Of a stretch of DNA of 64,000 nucleotides, positions 16,541-26,596 are shown in pieces. The notes under the pieces are model-generated. The model worked only from the letters and a program-made list of their open reading frames with translations. It was not told where the DNA came from and made no database searches. This DNA is from Cellulomonas sp. 73-145. Lineage in GTDB: Bacteria > Actinomycetota > Actinomycetes > Actinomycetales > Cellulomonadaceae. How positions within the stretch are numbered: position 1 is the first letter of the stretch; the number at the start of each line of letters is the position of its first letter. Both the position numbers and the translations under genes were made by a program. The stretch is from the NCBI GenBank assembly GCA_001898185.1, contig MKTI01000005.1, positions 186,001 through 250,000 on the forward strand. Direction: 5' to 3'.

Positions 16541-16672
16541 GCCTAGGGTGTGCGCCGGAACCCCACCGGATGTTGGCGAGGGCCGCGCCGTCCCCACTGG
16601 GCGGTGCGATTCCGGGGAGCGACGTGCTCCCGTGCGAGCGGCGACGAGCCGCCGACCCGCCACCTGCCGAGG
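16541..16672 (+). ncRNA. Structured 5' leader, possible cobalamin-riboswitch-like element
   Basis: The 170-base leader of the importer operon is dense in hairpins: a GC stem with an ACTG-containing loop (about 16576-16603), GGGAGC/GCTCCC (16615-16631) and GCGGC/GCCGC (16638-16652). Parts recall actinobacterial cobalamin riboswitches: CCGTCCCCACTGG, GCGATTCCGGGGAGCGAC, and AGCCGCCGACCCGCC (16647-16661), which resembles a B12 box. However, the expected CGGTG segment after GGAA is missing and the B12-box-like stretch is also inside a hairpin. The element ends just before the GAGGAG ribosome-binding site, so translational control is plausible. I call a structured leader with fair confidence and a cobalamin riboswitch only tentatively. 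Confidence 0.35.
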
Positions 16673-16681
16673 AGCCCTCCC

Positions 16682-17749
16682 ATGCACCGCCGTGCCGTCC
16701 CGTCCCGTCTGATGCTCCCCCTGGTGCTCGCGCCTGTCCTCGCGCTCGGCGCCTGCGCCTCGGGCGCCTCCGGCGCCGCGTCGTCGTCCACCGCCGCGGC
16801 CGCCACGGCGGCGACGTTCGGCCCCGTCACCCTGGACGACTGCGGCACGCAGGTGACGGTGACCAAGCCGCCCACCCGCGTGGTGTCGATCAAGTCCAGC
16901 GCGACCGAGATGATGCTCGCGCTCGGCCTCGGCGACCGCCTGGTCGGCACCGCCTTCGCCGACGGGCCGGTGCCCAGCCAGTGGGCCGCCGCGGCGGCCA
17001 AGGTGCCGGTGCTCGGCGACACGGTGCCCAGCCAGGAGGCACTGCTCGCGGCGAACCCGGACTTCGTCTACGCCGGCTGGGAGTCGAACGTGTCGTCGTC
17101 CGGCGTCGGCGACCGGGCGACGCTCGCCTCGCGCGGGATCGGCACCTACGTCTCCCCCGCGGCCTGCAAGGAGAAGGGCTCGATGCCCGACCCGCTGACG
17201 TTCGACACCGTGTTCGGTGAGATCGGCCAGGTGGGGCAGATCTTCGGCGTGCCGGACCGCGCCGCGGCGCTCGTCGCGAAGCAGAAGGCCGACCTCGCGG
17301 CCGTGCAGAAGCTGCCCGGCCACCGCACCGCCCTGTGGTACTCCTCCGGCAACGACACCCCGTACGTCGGCGCCGGCATCGGGGCACCGCAGATGATCAT
17401 GGACGCCGCCGGCCTGACCAACGTGTTCGCGGACGTGCACGACACCTGGACGTCGGTCGGCTGGGAGAAGGTCGTGGCGGCCAACCCGGACGTGATCGTG
17501 CTGGTCGACGCGACGTGGAACACCGCCACCTCGAAGATCACGGCGCTCGAGCAGAACCCGGCGACCGCCCAGCTGGCCGCCGTCAAGCAGCACCGGTACG
17601 TGGTCGTGCCGTTCGCCGCGACCGAGGCGGGCGTGCGCAACGTCGAGGCGGTGCAGACCGTGGTCGCGGGCGTGAACGCCCTGGACGGCGGCGCGGCGCC
17701 GACGGGTGGTGCCACGGCGACCCCGGGCAGCACCCCCAGCGCCGGCTGA
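16682..17749 (+). CDS. ABC transporter substrate-binding lipoprotein, putative F420-0 / BtuF-like
   Basis: A 355-residue lipoprotein with a signal peptide and lipobox LGAC (Cys25). The mature protein is a class III (BtuF/FhuD) helix-linked binding protein: CGTQVTVTKPPTRVVSIKSSATEMMLALGLGDRLVG, then NPDFVYAGWES and WEKVVAANPDVIVLVDATW. I recognise the clade annotated as the putative F420-0 importer binding protein (TIGR03868), proposed because such cassettes occur in F420-using actinobacteria. The downstream permease, ATPase and cofD fit that. Corrinoid or siderophore ligands remain alternatives, since the fold is shared. The ATG at 16682 follows GAGGAG by 7 bases. Confidence 0.82.
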   Translation: MHRRAVPSRLMLPLVLAPVLALGACASGASGAASSSTAAAATAATFGPVTLDDCGTQVTVTKPPTRVVSIKSSATEMMLALGLGDRLVGTAFADGPVPSQWAAAAAKVPVLGDTVPSQEALLAANPDFVYAGWESNVSSSGVGDRATLASRGIGTYVSPAACKEKGSMPDPLTFDTVFGEIGQVGQIFGVPDRAAALVAKQKADLAAVQKLPGHRTALWYSSGNDTPYVGAGIGAPQMIMDAAGLTNVFADVHDTWTSVGWEKVVAANPDVIVLVDATWNTATSKITALEQNPATAQLAAVKQHRYVVVPFAATEAGVRNVEAVQTVVAGVNALDGGAAPTGGATATPGSTPSAG

Positions 17750-17754
17750 CGCCG

Positions 17755-18785
17755 GTGGCAGCAGGGGTCCGTCGTCTCCCGCTGACCGTCCTCGTGGCGG
17801 TCGGCGTGGTGGCGCTCGTCGTCACCGTGCTGGTGGCCGTGACGATCGGGCCCGCGCACCTCGCGGTGAGCGAGGTGGCGCGCAGCATCGGCGTGCACCT
17901 GCACCTGCTCGGAGCCGGTGGGGCGGCGCCCGTGCCGACGCTGCACGACGCGATCGTGTGGCAGCTGCGGCTGCCGCGGGTGCTCACCGCCGCGGCGGTC
18001 GGGGCGGGGCTCGCGCTGTCCGGTGCGGTGATGCAGTCGCTGACCCGCAACCCGCTGGCCGACCCGTACCTGCTGGGGCTGTCCTCCGGAGCCTCGCTGG
18101 GCGCCGTCGCGGTGCTGGTGGTCGGTGTGGCGCTGGTGCTGCCGCTCGCGGCGTTCGCCGGTGCGCTGCTCGCTCTGGTCGGCACGCTCACGCTGGCACG
18201 GGCGGGCGGGACGCTGACCCCCGGACGCGCGGTGCTGGCGGGCCTCGCCGTCTCGCAGCTCGCGGCGGCGGGCACGTCGTTCGTCATCTTCTGGACGGCG
18301 ACGGGTGACTCCTACCGGGAGATCCTCGCGTGGCTGATGGGGTCGTTGGCCGGCGCGACGTGGCGGTCGGTCGCCATCTCGGCGGGGGCGCTGCTCGTGG
18401 TCGGCACCGTGCTGGTGGTCAGCGGGGCACGGCTGGACGCCTTCACGTTCGGCGACACCAGCGCGGCGGCGCTAGGCCTGCACGTGGACCGGACGCGGTG
18501 GACGCTGATGACGCTCGTCGCCCTGCTGACCGGCGCGATGGTGGCGGTCAGCGGCGCGATCGGGTTCGTCGGGCTGGTGCTGCCGCACATCGTCTCGGCG
18601 CTGACCGGGCCGGCGCACCGGCGGCTGCTGCCGGTGGCGGCCCTGGCGGGCGGCACGTTCCTGGTCTGGGCGGACACGCTGGCGCGCACGGCGTTCGACC
18701 CGCGGGAGCTGCCGGTCGGCATCGTCACCGCGCTGATCGGGGTGCCGGTGTTCGCGGTGCTGCTGCGACGTGGGCAGGGGTCGGC

Positions 18786-18795
<10 letters not shown>
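17755..18795 (+). CDS. FecCD-family ABC transporter permease, putative F420-0 type
   Basis: A 346-residue permease with about nine or ten transmembrane helices of the BtuC/FecCD family. Signature segments are LRLPRVLTAAAVGAGLALSGAVMQSLTRNPLADPYLLGLSSGASLGA and, near the C-terminus, GAIGFVGLVLPHI. This fold imports cobalamin, haem, siderophores and probably F420-0. The start is the GTG at 17755, five bases after the binding-protein stop, so the cassette is co-translated. The ligand is assigned only from the cassette and the following cofD gene. Confidence 0.87.
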
Positions 18796-19642
<847 letters not shown>

Positions 19643-19646
<4 letters not shown>

Positions 19647-20629
19647 GGATCACCGTGCTGTCCGGCGGCGTCGGCGGCGCCCGGTTCACCCGCGGCCTGC
19701 TGGCGATGCTGCGCGACCGGCTGCCGGACGGCGCCGGCGGCACCACGGCACAGGTGACGGTGGTGGCCAACACCGGGGACGACATGTGGCTCCACGGCGT
19801 CCGCGTCTGCCCCGACCTGGACACGCTGATGTACACGCTCGGCGACGCCGTGCACGAGGGCCAGGGCTGGGGTCGGCGGGACGAGACGAGCCGGGTCTCG
19901 GGCGATCTCGCCGCGTACGGCCTCGGCTGGGAGTGGTTCACGCTGGGCGACCTCGACCTGGCCACGCACCTGGCCCGGACGCAGCTGCTGCAGGAGGGGC
20001 TGACGTTGTCGCAGGTCACCGAGCGTCTGGCCCAGCGATGGGACCTGGGCGTGCGGCTGCTGCCGATGAGCGACCAGCCGGTGGAGACCCACGTCGAGCT
20101 GGTCGACGGCCGGACCGTGCACTTCGAGGAGTGGTGGGTACGCCTGCGGGCGGGCGTGCCGGCCCGCAGCTTCGTGCAGGCGGGGCTCGAGGTCGCGACG
20201 GCGGCACCGGGCGTGGTGGAGGCGCTGACCGAGGCGGACGTGGTGCTGCTGCCGCCGTCCAACCCGGTGGTGTCGATCGGCACGATCCTCGCGGTGCCGG
20301 GCGTGCACGCTGCACTGGCGGCGACGGCGGCGCCGGTGGTCGGCGTCAGCCCGGTGATCGGCGGTGCGCCCGTGCGCGGCATGGCGGACGCGTGCCTGGC
20401 GGCGATCGGCGTGGAGACCTCCGCGGCCGCGGTCGCCCACCACTACGGAGCACGGTCGACCGGCGGCATCCTGGACGGCTGGTTGGTGGACGACGCGGAC
20501 GCCGGCGCGGTGCCGGAGCTGGCCCTCGCCGGTCTCGCGGCGGCCGCGACCGGCACCCTCATGAGCGACGTGCCGACCACCGCCCGGATCGCCGCTGCGG
20601 CGCTGTCGCTGGTGGACCGGCTGCCGTGA
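19643..20629 (+). CDS. cofD: 2-phospho-L-lactate transferase (F420 side-chain attachment)
   Basis: A 328-residue CofD/FbiA protein. It transfers the phospholactyl-type unit from its guanylyl-activated donor to Fo, forming F420-0 (or dehydro-F420-0). The N-terminal ITVLSGGVGGARFTRGL is the family signature, with VVANTGDDMWLHGVRVCPDLDTLMYTLG and the later LLPPSNPVVSIGTILAVPGV also diagnostic. The start is TTG at 19643-19645, four bases after a full AGGAGG, overlapping the ATPase stop as TTGA. Its place as fourth gene of the putative F420-0 importer operon links that operon to F420 metabolism. Confidence 0.93.
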
Positions 20630-20674
20630 CCCACCGCCGCGCCCGGACGCGGCCGAGCGAACTCCCCCGGCGCG

Positions 20675-21367
20675 TCAGACCAGCCCGGGCAGCCGGGCTA
20701 TCAGGGCCGTGGTGCGCGGCCCCAGCGGGAGTGCCGCCGCCGCCCTGAGGTCGGCGGGGACGTCGACGTCCCGACGCAACGTGGACGCCTCAGGGACGTC
20801 GAGCGGCACGTGCCCCAGCGCCCGGTGGGCCGCCGCCGACCCCCTCCCGAACCGCGGCTCCAGCTCCGCGGACGGCCCGACCGTCAGCACGGTCGTACCC
20901 GTGCCGGGTGCGTCGGCCACCAGGCCGCGGTCCACGCCGTCCGCTGCGGTGAGCGCGTCCCCCAGATCGGACGGCTGCAGCGCCGGCACGTCACCGAGCA
21001 GCACGGCCACCGGCGCCGGCCGATCGCGCCGGGCTGCCGCGGCGCCCGCGAGCACCGCCGCGTCCAGCCCGCTGCGCCGACCGGTGTGCGACGGCTCGCC
21101 CACCACGGTCACACGTCGGAGCCGGGACGCCTCCTCGGCCACCGCGGGGTCCGCCGTCACCACCAGCACGCGGGCCACCCGGTCGCACGCGAGCGCCGCC
21201 TCGACCGTGTCGAGCGCCATCGCCCGCACCAGGTCGGCCCGATGGCCGGCCGCCAGCACCGCCGACAGGCGCGTCTTGCCGTGCCGGGCGTCCTTGACGG
21301 GCACCACCACGGCCCACGTCCGCCCGCCGGGCGCCACCGTCGCGCTGTCTGTGTGCTCGTCGTGCAC
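20675..21367 (-). CDS. cofC: 2-phospho-L-lactate (phosphoenolpyruvate) guanylyltransferase
   Basis: A 230-residue CofC/FbiD nucleotidyltransferase that activates 2-phospholactate or phosphoenolpyruvate with GTP to supply CofD. The Rossmann-like fold starts AVVVPVKDARHGKTRLSAVL, the family NTP-binding segment. It continues with VLLGDVPALQPSDL and ends with the typical RDVDVPADLRAA (usually DTPxDL). The GTG start at 21365-21367 is chosen because GGGAG lies just upstream; the frame is open further but without sense. It converges on cofD with a 45-base gap. CofE, which adds glutamates, and the Fo synthase genes are not in the window. Confidence 0.9.
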   Translation of the reverse strand: MHDEHTDSATVAPGGRTWAVVVPVKDARHGKTRLSAVLAAGHRADLVRAMALDTVEAALACDRVARVLVVTADPAVAEEASRLRRVTVVGEPSHTGRRSGLDAAVLAGAAAARRDRPAPVAVLLGDVPALQPSDLGDALTAADGVDRGLVADAPGTGTTVLTVGPSAELEPRFGRGSAAAHRALGHVPLDVPEASTLRRDVDVPADLRAAAALPLGPRTTALIARLPGLV

Positions 21368-21483
21368 GCCGCTCCCGTCGCCTCGCGCGGGCCCACGACC
21401 CGCGGGCACACGGTAACCGGCCCGTGCGGCCGGTCCGGCGCAGTGGTGTGATGCACGCATCACGGCTCCCGTGGAGGTGCGCG

Positions 21484-21780
21484 ATGGTCGTCACGATCCT
21501 GCAGGCAGAGGTCGACCCGGTACGGGCGGCGGACCTGGTCGGCGCCTACCGGGAGGGCGTCGGGGAGCTGGAGCCGGGCATCGTCGAGACGTACCTGCTG
21601 CACGACGCCCGCGACGACACGCAGTGGCGGATCGTCACCGTGTGGGCGTCGCTCGAGGCGCTCGACGCGATGCGGGCCTCCGGGCAGACGCCTCGAGGCG
21701 TGCAGTTCTTCGCCGCGGCGGGCGCGCAGGCGACCCTCACCGTGCTGGGCGTCGTCGAGCACGCGGCCGCGCTCGGCTGA
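21484..21780 (+). CDS. Small dimeric alpha/beta-barrel (antibiotic biosynthesis monooxygenase-like) protein
   Basis: A 98-residue protein with the beta-alpha-beta layout of the ABM/dimeric ferredoxin-like barrel: VVTILQAEV, a helix through AADLVGAYREGV, then GIVETYLLHDARDDTQWRIVTVWASLEALDAM. Such proteins range from quinol monooxygenases to ligand-binding proteins. No catalytic assignment is possible. ATG at 21484 follows GGAGG by 5 bases, a strong start. It is transcribed alone, divergent from cofC. Confidence 0.7.
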   Translation: MVVTILQAEVDPVRAADLVGAYREGVGELEPGIVETYLLHDARDDTQWRIVTVWASLEALDAMRASGQTPRGVQFFAAAGAQATLTVLGVVEHAAALG

Positions 21781-21869
21781 AACGCACCAGAGGGACGACG
21801 AGCCCTGCTGCGGAGCCGCGGGATGGACCGCGCTGGCGTTCGGACCGATCGCACCGCAGACTCCCGGCC

Positions 21870-23060
21870 ATGAAGAGAACGGGCGCCCTGCTGGCGTCGT
21901 CGGCAGCCGCCGTCCTGATCCTGTCCGCCTGCACGGCCGGCCCCAGCACCGCGCCACGGTCCACCTCGGCCGCGGACGCCGCCACGACCGCACCGGCCCC
22001 GTCGGGTGCCGGTAGCGCGAGCGCGGCTGCGACACCCACCCCGAGCTCGACCCCCGCATGGCCTCCGGCCGCGCCCGCCGGCACGCCGGGCTATCTCGCG
22101 GCCGGCTCGGACCCCAGCGTGCTGCCCGGTCCGATCCTCATCGCGGACAAGAAGAACAACCGGCTCGTGGTGGTCAGCCCGCAGGGGCAGGTGCTGTGGC
22201 AGTGGCCGCAGGCGGGCGACCTGGCGCCGGGCCAGACGTTCCTCATCCCCGACGACGCCTTCTTCACCCCCGACGGCAAGAGCATCGTCGCGACGGAGGA
22301 GGACAACTTCGTCATCACCCAGATCGACATCGCCAGCCGCAAGATCGTCTGGCGCTACGGCACCCCGGGGACCCACGGCTCCGGCCCCAACCAGCTCTGG
22401 AACCCGGACGACGGCATGATGCTGCCGGACCACACGGTCATCGCCCCGGACATCAAGAACTGCCGGATCGTCGACCTCTCGCCGTCCTCGCAGAGCCCGC
22501 TGTGGACGCTGGGCACCCTCGGCTCGTGCCAGCACAACCCGCCGTCGCACTTCGGCAGCCCGAACGGCGTGTTCCCCCTGCCGAACGGGCACTTCCTGGT
22601 GACCGAGATCAACGGCGACTGGGTCGAGGAGATGGACCGCTCGGGCCACGTCTACTGGTCCACGCACCCGCCGGCCATCACCTACCCGTCGGACTCGAGC
22701 CAGTACAAGCCCGGCCAGTACGTCACGGTCGACTACTCGAACCCGGGTCAGGTGGTGCTGTTCGACCAGTCCGGCAAGGCGCTGTGGCGGTGGAACCCCG
22801 CCAGCGGCGACGGCCGGCTGAACCACCCGTCGCTGGCGGAGGGGCTGCCGAACGGTGACGTCATCCTGAACGACGACGCCAACCACCGCGTGATCGTGCT
22901 GGACCCGACGCAGAACAAGATCGTCTGGCAGTACGGGCACACCGGCCAGGCGGGTGACCAGCCGGGGTACCTCAACACCCCGGACGGCCTGGACCCCGTC
23001 CCGCCGCACTCGTACGCGACCGTCGTCGGGCTGACGGCACCGGCTCCGGGCGCCTGGTAG
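21870..23060 (+). CDS. Beta-propeller (PQQ/arylsulfotransferase-like repeat) lipoprotein
   Basis: A 396-residue lipoprotein: signal peptide with lipobox LSAC (Cys21), an Ala/Ser/Thr/Pro linker of about 50 residues, then a repeated beta-propeller domain. Blade motifs recur with an aromatic turn: NNRLVVVSPQGQVLWQW, QIDIASRKIVWRYG, QVVLFDQSGKALWRW, HRVIVLDPTQNKIVWQYG. These resemble PQQ-like and arylsulfotransferase propellers. There is no obvious catalytic set. It is probably anchored on the outer face of the membrane. The ribosome-binding site is weak. Confidence 0.8.
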   Translation: MKRTGALLASSAAAVLILSACTAGPSTAPRSTSAADAATTAPAPSGAGSASAAATPTPSSTPAWPPAAPAGTPGYLAAGSDPSVLPGPILIADKKNNRLVVVSPQGQVLWQWPQAGDLAPGQTFLIPDDAFFTPDGKSIVATEEDNFVITQIDIASRKIVWRYGTPGTHGSGPNQLWNPDDGMMLPDHTVIAPDIKNCRIVDLSPSSQSPLWTLGTLGSCQHNPPSHFGSPNGVFPLPNGHFLVTEINGDWVEEMDRSGHVYWSTHPPAITYPSDSSQYKPGQYVTVDYSNPGQVVLFDQSGKALWRWNPASGDGRLNHPSLAEGLPNGDVILNDDANHRVIVLDPTQNKIVWQYGHTGQAGDQPGYLNTPDGLDPVPPHSYATVVGLTAPAPGAW

Positions 23061-23086
23061 CGGGCGCGCCGGCCGCAGGTCGCTAC
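23057..23086. terminator. Weak hairpin between converging lipoprotein genes
   Basis: GTAGCG (23057-23062) and CGCTAC (23081-23086) are complementary around an 18-base GC-rich loop, and GGCTCC/GGAGCC outside them can extend the stem with a bulge. The structure covers the stop codons of both converging genes. A terminator role is inferred from position only. Confidence 0.3.
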
Positions 23087-24138
23087 GGAGCCGGCTGGAT
23101 CCGGACGACGGTCGAGAGCGCGGACGTCTTCCCGGCCGCGTCCGCGGTCTCACCGCCGACGACGTAGGCGGAGTCCCCGAGCACGGCCATCCCCGGGTCG
23201 GAGGTCGGCGCGGGCAGGTGCCCGACGGCGGTGACCTGCCCGGTGGCCGGGTCCAGGCGGTACACCACGTCCTGGTGCGCGGCGCCGCGCGTGCCGCCGA
23301 CCAGGAGCACCGCGCCCCCGAGGGTGGCCGCCGCCGCGTGGGACAACGGTGCCGGCAGGTGCCCGGCGACCGTGACGGCGCCGCTGGTCAGGTCGATGCG
23401 CTGCACCAGGTCGATCGCCGTGCCCGAGTGCTCCCCGCCCAGCACCCACAGCGCCCCGCCGGCCACGGCCGCAGCGGCGTACCGGACGGTGGTCGGCAGG
23501 TGCGCCACGGTGCGGAACGTCGTCCCGTCGGTGGTGGCCAGCACGTCCGCCAGCTCGGTCGTCGCGGCGTACCCGCCGACCACGTAGGCCGTGCCACCGT
23601 CCACCGCCACCGCGTGGTCGGACCGCGCCTGCGGCAGGTGGCCCACCACGGTCCCGGTGCCACCCGTGGTCGCGATCGCCTGCACCGGGTCCGTGGACGC
23701 GTTCACGCCGCCGCCCAGCACCACGGCACGCCCACCCAGCACCGCTCCCCCGGCGTCGTGGGTCGGCTGCGCCAGGTGCCCCACCACCGAGGTGGAGCCG
23801 GTGCCGGGGTCCAGCGTGAGGACGTTCGCCGTGGTGGAACCCCCCGCCAGGCCGCCGAGCAGCAGCAGGCGGTCGCCGACGGGCAGCACCACCATGCGGG
23901 ACGACGGCGACGGCAGGTGCGTGGCGAGCGTGGTCACGGTGAGCCGGCCGGCCGAGGCGGCCGACGCCGATGCGCCGGGGGCCGAGGCGGTGGAGGCCGA
24001 CGTCGAGCTCGGTGCACCCCCGGCGGTGGCCGAGGCGGCACCGTGCACCCCGGCGGGCGCGGGCGTCGACGGGCTGCACGCTGCCACCAGCCCCACCGCG
24101 ATCGCGGCGGCCGTCCCGCTGACCCGACGTGCTCGCAT
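23083..24138 (-). CDS. Kelch-repeat lipoprotein
   Basis: A 351-residue lipoprotein with lipobox VAAC (Cys21) and a Ser/Ala-rich linker to about residue 66. It then has six kelch-like blades, each starting with a HLP or HLA motif (for example VVGHLPQARSDHAVAVDGGTAYVVGGY) and ending in a double glycine. Kelch propellers mediate binding. No enzymatic residues stand out. GGAGG precedes the ATG by 4 bases. It converges with another propeller lipoprotein at 21870; the two are not close homologues, as the blade sequences differ. Confidence 0.82.
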   Translation of the reverse strand: MRARRVSGTAAAIAVGLVAACSPSTPAPAGVHGAASATAGGAPSSTSASTASAPGASASAASAGRLTVTTLATHLPSPSSRMVVLPVGDRLLLLGGLAGGSTTANVLTLDPGTGSTSVVGHLAQPTHDAGGAVLGGRAVVLGGGVNASTDPVQAIATTGGTGTVVGHLPQARSDHAVAVDGGTAYVVGGYAATTELADVLATTDGTTFRTVAHLPTTVRYAAAAVAGGALWVLGGEHSGTAIDLVQRIDLTSGAVTVAGHLPAPLSHAAAATLGGAVLLVGGTRGAAHQDVVYRLDPATGQVTAVGHLPAPTSDPGMAVLGDSAYVVGGETADAAGKTSALSTVVRIQPAP

Positions 24139-24215
24139 GCGTCCTCCGTGCCTGGTGCGGGCGCGGCGGCGAGGGGTGCCGCCCGCGGACGGCCGCTCAC
24201 CGGCCGGACGGCCCA

Positions 24216-25865
24216 TCAGACGACGTCCGGCGCCTCGTGTCCAGCCGGGGCGGGGGGCGTCGGAGGGGGCGTGGCCGAGCGCCGCGGCAGGGCGAACGTC
24301 GCCGCGAGGCCGACCGCGAGGGCGACGGCGGCCAGGCCGGTGGTCACCTGGCTGGCGTGCACCATGGCGTCGGCCGCGGCCGTCGCCGCGGTGTGCATGC
24401 CGGGCGCCGTCTGCAGGCCCGCGATCGCGATGCCCGCGCTGTCCTTCACCGCCGCGGTCAGGCCGTCCACCGCGCCGGGCGGCAGGCCTGCCGCCGCCAG
24501 GTTGGCGCGAGTGCTCGAGGCCAACGTGGACACGAGCAGCCCGCCGAGCAGGGCGACGCCGAGCGCCGAGCCCAGCTGGCGCACGGTGCTCTGCAGCCCG
24601 GAGGCCTGTCCGCTCTCCTGCACCGGTACGTCGGACAGCAGCAGCGAGGTCAGCTGGGCCGTGGCCATGCCGACGCCGACCCCGTAGCCGAACAGCCACA
24701 GGCACAGCACCAGGGTCGACGTGCTGGTCGACAGGCTGAGCGCCAGCCCGCCGACCGCGATCGCCTCGAGCGCGAGCCCGGTCTGCACGATCGCCCGCTG
24801 GGACATCCGGCCGCTCAGCCGCGGCAGGGCGGCGGAGACCAGGAACGTGCCCATCGCCAGGCACAGGATCACGCCGCCGGTGCCGAGCGCGGTGTAGCCG
24901 AGCGTGCCCTGCAGCAGCAGAGGCAGCGTGAACAGCAGGCCGAACTCGCCGAACGCGACGATCAGCGCCGCCACGATCCCGGCGCGGAACGTGCGCACCC
25001 GTAGCAGCGAGAGGTCCACCAGCACGTGGCGCCCGGCGGCGGACCGACGCTGCTCGAGGAGCACGAACGCGACCACCGCCAGCACCCCGCCCACCAGGGC
25101 GAACAGCACCGGGGACAGCGCGCCGGACGGCTGCCGCGTCCAGCCGAACCAGGAGGACTCGATCAGCGCGAACACGATGCCGCCCATGCCGACGGCGCTC
25201 AGCAGCACACCCCACGCGTCACGACCCGGCGCGGCGGTGGCGTCCCGGGTCTCCGGCACCACCCGCACGATCCCGACCACAACCAGCAGCCCGACGGGGA
25301 TGTTCAGCCAGAACGCCCATCGCCACGACACGTCCGTGGCCAGCCAGCCGCCCAGCAGAGGGCCGATGGCGGCCATGCCACCGATCGCGGAGCCCCACAC
25401 GGCGAACCCGATCGCGCGCGCCCGCCCGGTGAACGTGGCGTTGAGCGTCGACAGGGTGCTCGGCACCACCATCGCCGCGCCGAGCCCCTGCACCAGCCGG
25501 GCCACGATCAGCTGGGGGGCACCGCCGCTCAGCCCGGCGACCAGGGACGCCGCCATGAACAGCACGATCCCGGCGGCGAACAGCCGCCGCCGCCCGTGCA
25601 GGTCGCCGAGCCGCCCCACCGTGATCAGCACGGCGGCGAACACCAGGGCGTAGGAGGCGTTGAGCCACTGCGCGTCGGCGGCGGTCAGGTGCAGGTCGGC
25701 CATCACCACCGGCAGGGCGACGTTGACGATGGTCGCGTCCATGATCACCAGCGCGACGCCGAACCCGATGGTGAGCAGCGCCGCCCAGGCTCGACGGTCG
25801 AGCGCCCCGGACGGCCCGCTCGGCGGGGTGGGGACGGCGGGGGGTGCGGCGGCAGGTTGGGTCAC
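24216..25865 (-). CDS. DHA2-family MFS drug exporter (14 transmembrane segments)
   Basis: A 549-residue major facilitator protein. Motif A-like GRLGDLHGRRRLF follows the second helix. The family segment LDATIVNVALPVV appears as MDATIVNVALPVV (motif D1 of DHA2 exporters), and WRWAFWLNIPVG is present. The length and hydrophobic profile suit 14 helices. It should export hydrophobic or cationic compounds by proton antiport. The GTG start at 25865 lies ten bases from a strong palindromic operator shared with the divergent TetR gene, so expression is probably induced by its substrates. Confidence 0.9.
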   Translation of the reverse strand: MTQPAAAPPAVPTPPSGPSGALDRRAWAALLTIGFGVALVIMDATIVNVALPVVMADLHLTAADAQWLNASYALVFAAVLITVGRLGDLHGRRRLFAAGIVLFMAASLVAGLSGGAPQLIVARLVQGLGAAMVVPSTLSTLNATFTGRARAIGFAVWGSAIGGMAAIGPLLGGWLATDVSWRWAFWLNIPVGLLVVVGIVRVVPETRDATAAPGRDAWGVLLSAVGMGGIVFALIESSWFGWTRQPSGALSPVLFALVGGVLAVVAFVLLEQRRSAAGRHVLVDLSLLRVRTFRAGIVAALIVAFGEFGLLFTLPLLLQGTLGYTALGTGGVILCLAMGTFLVSAALPRLSGRMSQRAIVQTGLALEAIAVGGLALSLSTSTSTLVLCLWLFGYGVGVGMATAQLTSLLLSDVPVQESGQASGLQSTVRQLGSALGVALLGGLLVSTLASSTRANLAAAGLPPGAVDGLTAAVKDSAGIAIAGLQTAPGMHTAATAAADAMVHASQVTTGLAAVALAVGLAATFALPRRSATPPPTPPAPAGHEAPDVV

Positions 25866-25874
25866 GGCGGCGAC

Positions 25875-25897
25875 TTTACCGACACCGTGTCGGCAAA
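25875..25897. promoter_or_regulatory. TetR operator palindrome between exporter and regulator
   Basis: CCGACAC-C-GTGTCGG (25879-25893) is a perfect 7-base inverted repeat, and three of four further flanking pairs also match, giving 10 of 11 pairs over 25875-25897. It lies 10 bases upstream of the exporter start and about 110 bases upstream of the TetR start. A TAAAGT hexamer on the exporter strand abuts it (25872-25877). Position and symmetry strongly suggest it is the binding site of the TetR protein at 26006. Confidence 0.75.
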
Positions 25898-26005
25898 ATC
25901 GATCGACGCCGCCCGGGGGTCTCGACACCCCGTCGTTATCATGAGCCCGACCAGGCTCCGCGGCTCCGCGCTCGCGCAGCCCCGACCGGCAGCGAGGAGG
26001 CCGCC

Positions 26006-26596
26006 GTGCCCCGCATCCAGGCACCGACCGTCGCCGAGCACCGCGCGGCGCAGCGGACCGCCCTGCTCGACGCCGCCCGCGACCTGCTGTCGGAGGGTGC
26101 CACGGAGGCGCCGGCTCTGGCGGACGTCGCGCAGCGGGCGGGTCTGGCCAGGTCGAGCGTCTACTCCTACTTCAGCTCCCGGGAGGACCTGCTCGACGCC
26201 CTGGTCTCCGACACGTTCCCCCGCTGGTCCGGGTACGTGCACCAGCGGATGGCCCGCCAGTCGACGCCCGGCGGCAAGGTGCTGGCGTACGTCGACGCCA
26301 ACGTGCACCTCGTCGCGCGCGGCGACCACGCGCTCGCGATGACCCTCGCCTCGGTCGCACGTTCGGACGCCCTCGCCGAGTCGACGCACCTGCTGCACGA
26401 CGAGCTGCGCACACCGCTCGTCGCCGCGCTCCGGGAGCACGGCAGCAGCGACCCGGACCGCACCGCCGAGCTGGTCCAGGCCCTGGTCTATGCCGTGAGC
26501 CGCATGGTGGAGGACGGCGTCAGCGAACGCCGCGCCCGCGGTCTCGCGCACGAGCTGCTGGAGCCCTACCTCCGGCGCACCCCGTCCACCGACTGA
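26006..26596 (+). CDS. TetR family regulator of the DHA2 exporter
   Basis: A 196-residue TetR protein. The DNA-binding domain includes LADVAQRAGLARSSVYSYFSSREDLLDALV (residues 38-67), with the recognition helix just before YSYF. The C-terminal ligand domain shows no further family match. GAGGAGG precedes the GTG start by about 6 bases. The divergent arrangement with an exporter and a clear palindrome between them is the classic self-regulated efflux pair. Its 3' end overlaps the converging small gene by 31 bases. Confidence 0.88.
   Translation: MPRIQAPTVAEHRAAQRTALLDAARDLLSEGATEAPALADVAQRAGLARSSVYSYFSSREDLLDALVSDTFPRWSGYVHQRMARQSTPGGKVLAYVDANVHLVARGDHALAMTLASVARSDALAESTHLLHDELRTPLVAALREHGSSDPDRTAELVQALVYAVSRMVEDGVSERRARGLAHELLEPYLRRTPSTD

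Noticed and set aside
23150-23900. Regularly spaced DNA repeats suggestive of a repeat array
   Set aside because: The periodicity comes from kelch blades coding HLP motifs; the units diverge at the DNA level and stay in one reading frame, so it is not a CRISPR or tandem array.
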